This document shows, one piece after another, positions 20,253-20,440 of a DNA stretch of 20,440 nt. The notes under the pieces were generated by a model, which was not told the origin of the DNA, did no database searches, and was given only the letters and a program-made list of their open reading frames with translations. The stretch spans positions 1 through 20,440 of the forward strand of contig RZYZ01000012.1 of NCBI GenBank assembly GCA_009930125.1. The letters are read 5' to 3'. The DNA is from Clostridia bacterium. GTDB taxonomy: Bacteria; Bacillota; Clostridia; Clostridiales; Clostridiaceae. The translations under genes were made by a program, and so were the position numbers. How positions within the stretch are numbered: the stretch's first letter is position 1; the number at the start of each line of letters is the position of its first letter.

Positions 20253-20440
20253 TTATCCCTGCTCACCGCTTTTTTTCCTCTCCTTGTAGAAAGCTGCAGA
20301 ATCTCTGATGGCCTCCATGGACTCCTCCATCATTTTTGAATAATGAAGAAAACCATGAAGCACACCATCAAACTCCCTGTACATCGCATGCATGCCATGT
20401 TCTTTCAGGATGGCATGAAGGAGTCTGGAATCATCCGCCA
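20253..20440 (-). CDS. Alpha/beta hydrolase, esterase/lipase type (partial, N-terminus off the right edge)
   Basis: The last 62 codons of a gene running off the right edge, ending at TAA 20255-20253. The translation begins ADDSRLLHAILKEHG and continues YREFDGVLHGFLHYSKMM, the C-terminal signature of acetyl-esterase-like (hormone-sensitive-lipase type) hydrolases: a strand ending in YREF, then G-x-x-HGF whose histidine is the third member of the Ser-Asp-His triad. The tail is charged (AAFYKERKKSGEQG). The nucleophile region is outside the window, so substrate and completeness cannot be judged. Converges with the BusR-like gene over a shared terminator. Confidence 0.8.
   Translation of the reverse strand, partial: ADDSRLLHAILKEHGMHAMYREFDGVLHGFLHYSKMMEESMEAIRDSAAFYKERKKSGEQG

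Noticed and set aside
1..20440. Horizontal-transfer island, prophage or defence locus.
   Set aside because: No integrase, transposase, direct-repeat ends, tRNA-adjacent site, CRISPR repeats or toxin-antitoxin pair were seen; genes are ordinary in codon use and signals.

Overview
The window looks like a chromosomal segment of an anaerobic or fermentative Firmicute, most likely a Clostridia-class bacterium. The reasons are strong GGAGG-type ribosome binding sites at nearly every gene, TGnTATAAT-type promoters, rho-independent terminators between most units, a pyrophosphate-type phosphofructokinase, a DegV protein, a CadC/CadA pair, a BusR-like regulator and a manganese (yybP-ykoY) riboswitch. 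Both ends cut a gene. No tRNA, rRNA, IS element, phage gene or CRISPR array was seen. Most genes sit in one- or two-gene transcription units that alternate strand.

Layout. 1-922 (-): 5' part of rsgA, preceded by an 18-codon leader ORF and mutually exclusive hairpins that can hide or expose the rsgA Shine-Dalgarno. 1137-1811 (+): two tandem copies of a complete unit (promoter, structured leader, 51-52 aa zinc ribbon, terminator). 1943-3046 (-): signal peptidase I and a DUF1801 protein. 3353-4453 (+): membrane-anchored MsrA-MsrB fusion. 4554-5465 (-): EamA transporter. 5726-6517 (+): unrecognised membrane protein. 6738-7688 (+): DegV. 7790-10602 (-): YfcC-family transporter followed by an M20 metallopeptidase, one operon. 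10870-13077 (+): GSDH-type beta-propeller lipoprotein coupled to an alpha/alpha-toroid protein. 13190-14692 (-): ion-transporter-superfamily permease behind a yybP-ykoY riboswitch with its own promoter and terminator. 14768-15193 (-): small membrane protein with two His-x13-His pairs, probably a di-heme b cytochrome. 15379-16593 (+): PPi-phosphofructokinase. 16665-19486 (-): cadC-cadA with a consensus promoter and operator. 19537-20172 (+): divergent BusR-like GntR/RCK_C regulator. 20253-20440 (-): 3' end of an alpha/beta hydrolase.

How the parts fit. Metal handling recurs: a Zn/Cd/Pb-type exporter under a CadC repressor, and a permease whose expression should rise with Mn2+ through its riboswitch, which makes it a candidate manganese exporter of an unusual family. 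The YfcC/M20 pair points to uptake and cleavage of peptides or N-acyl amino acids. Cis-acting RNA is the most striking theme: the Mn riboswitch, the rsgA leader attenuator, duplicated Shine-Dalgarno-sequestering leaders in front of the zinc ribbons, and a 5'-terminal hairpin on degV mRNA. The last three are not RNA families I recognise and are the best candidates for something undescribed.
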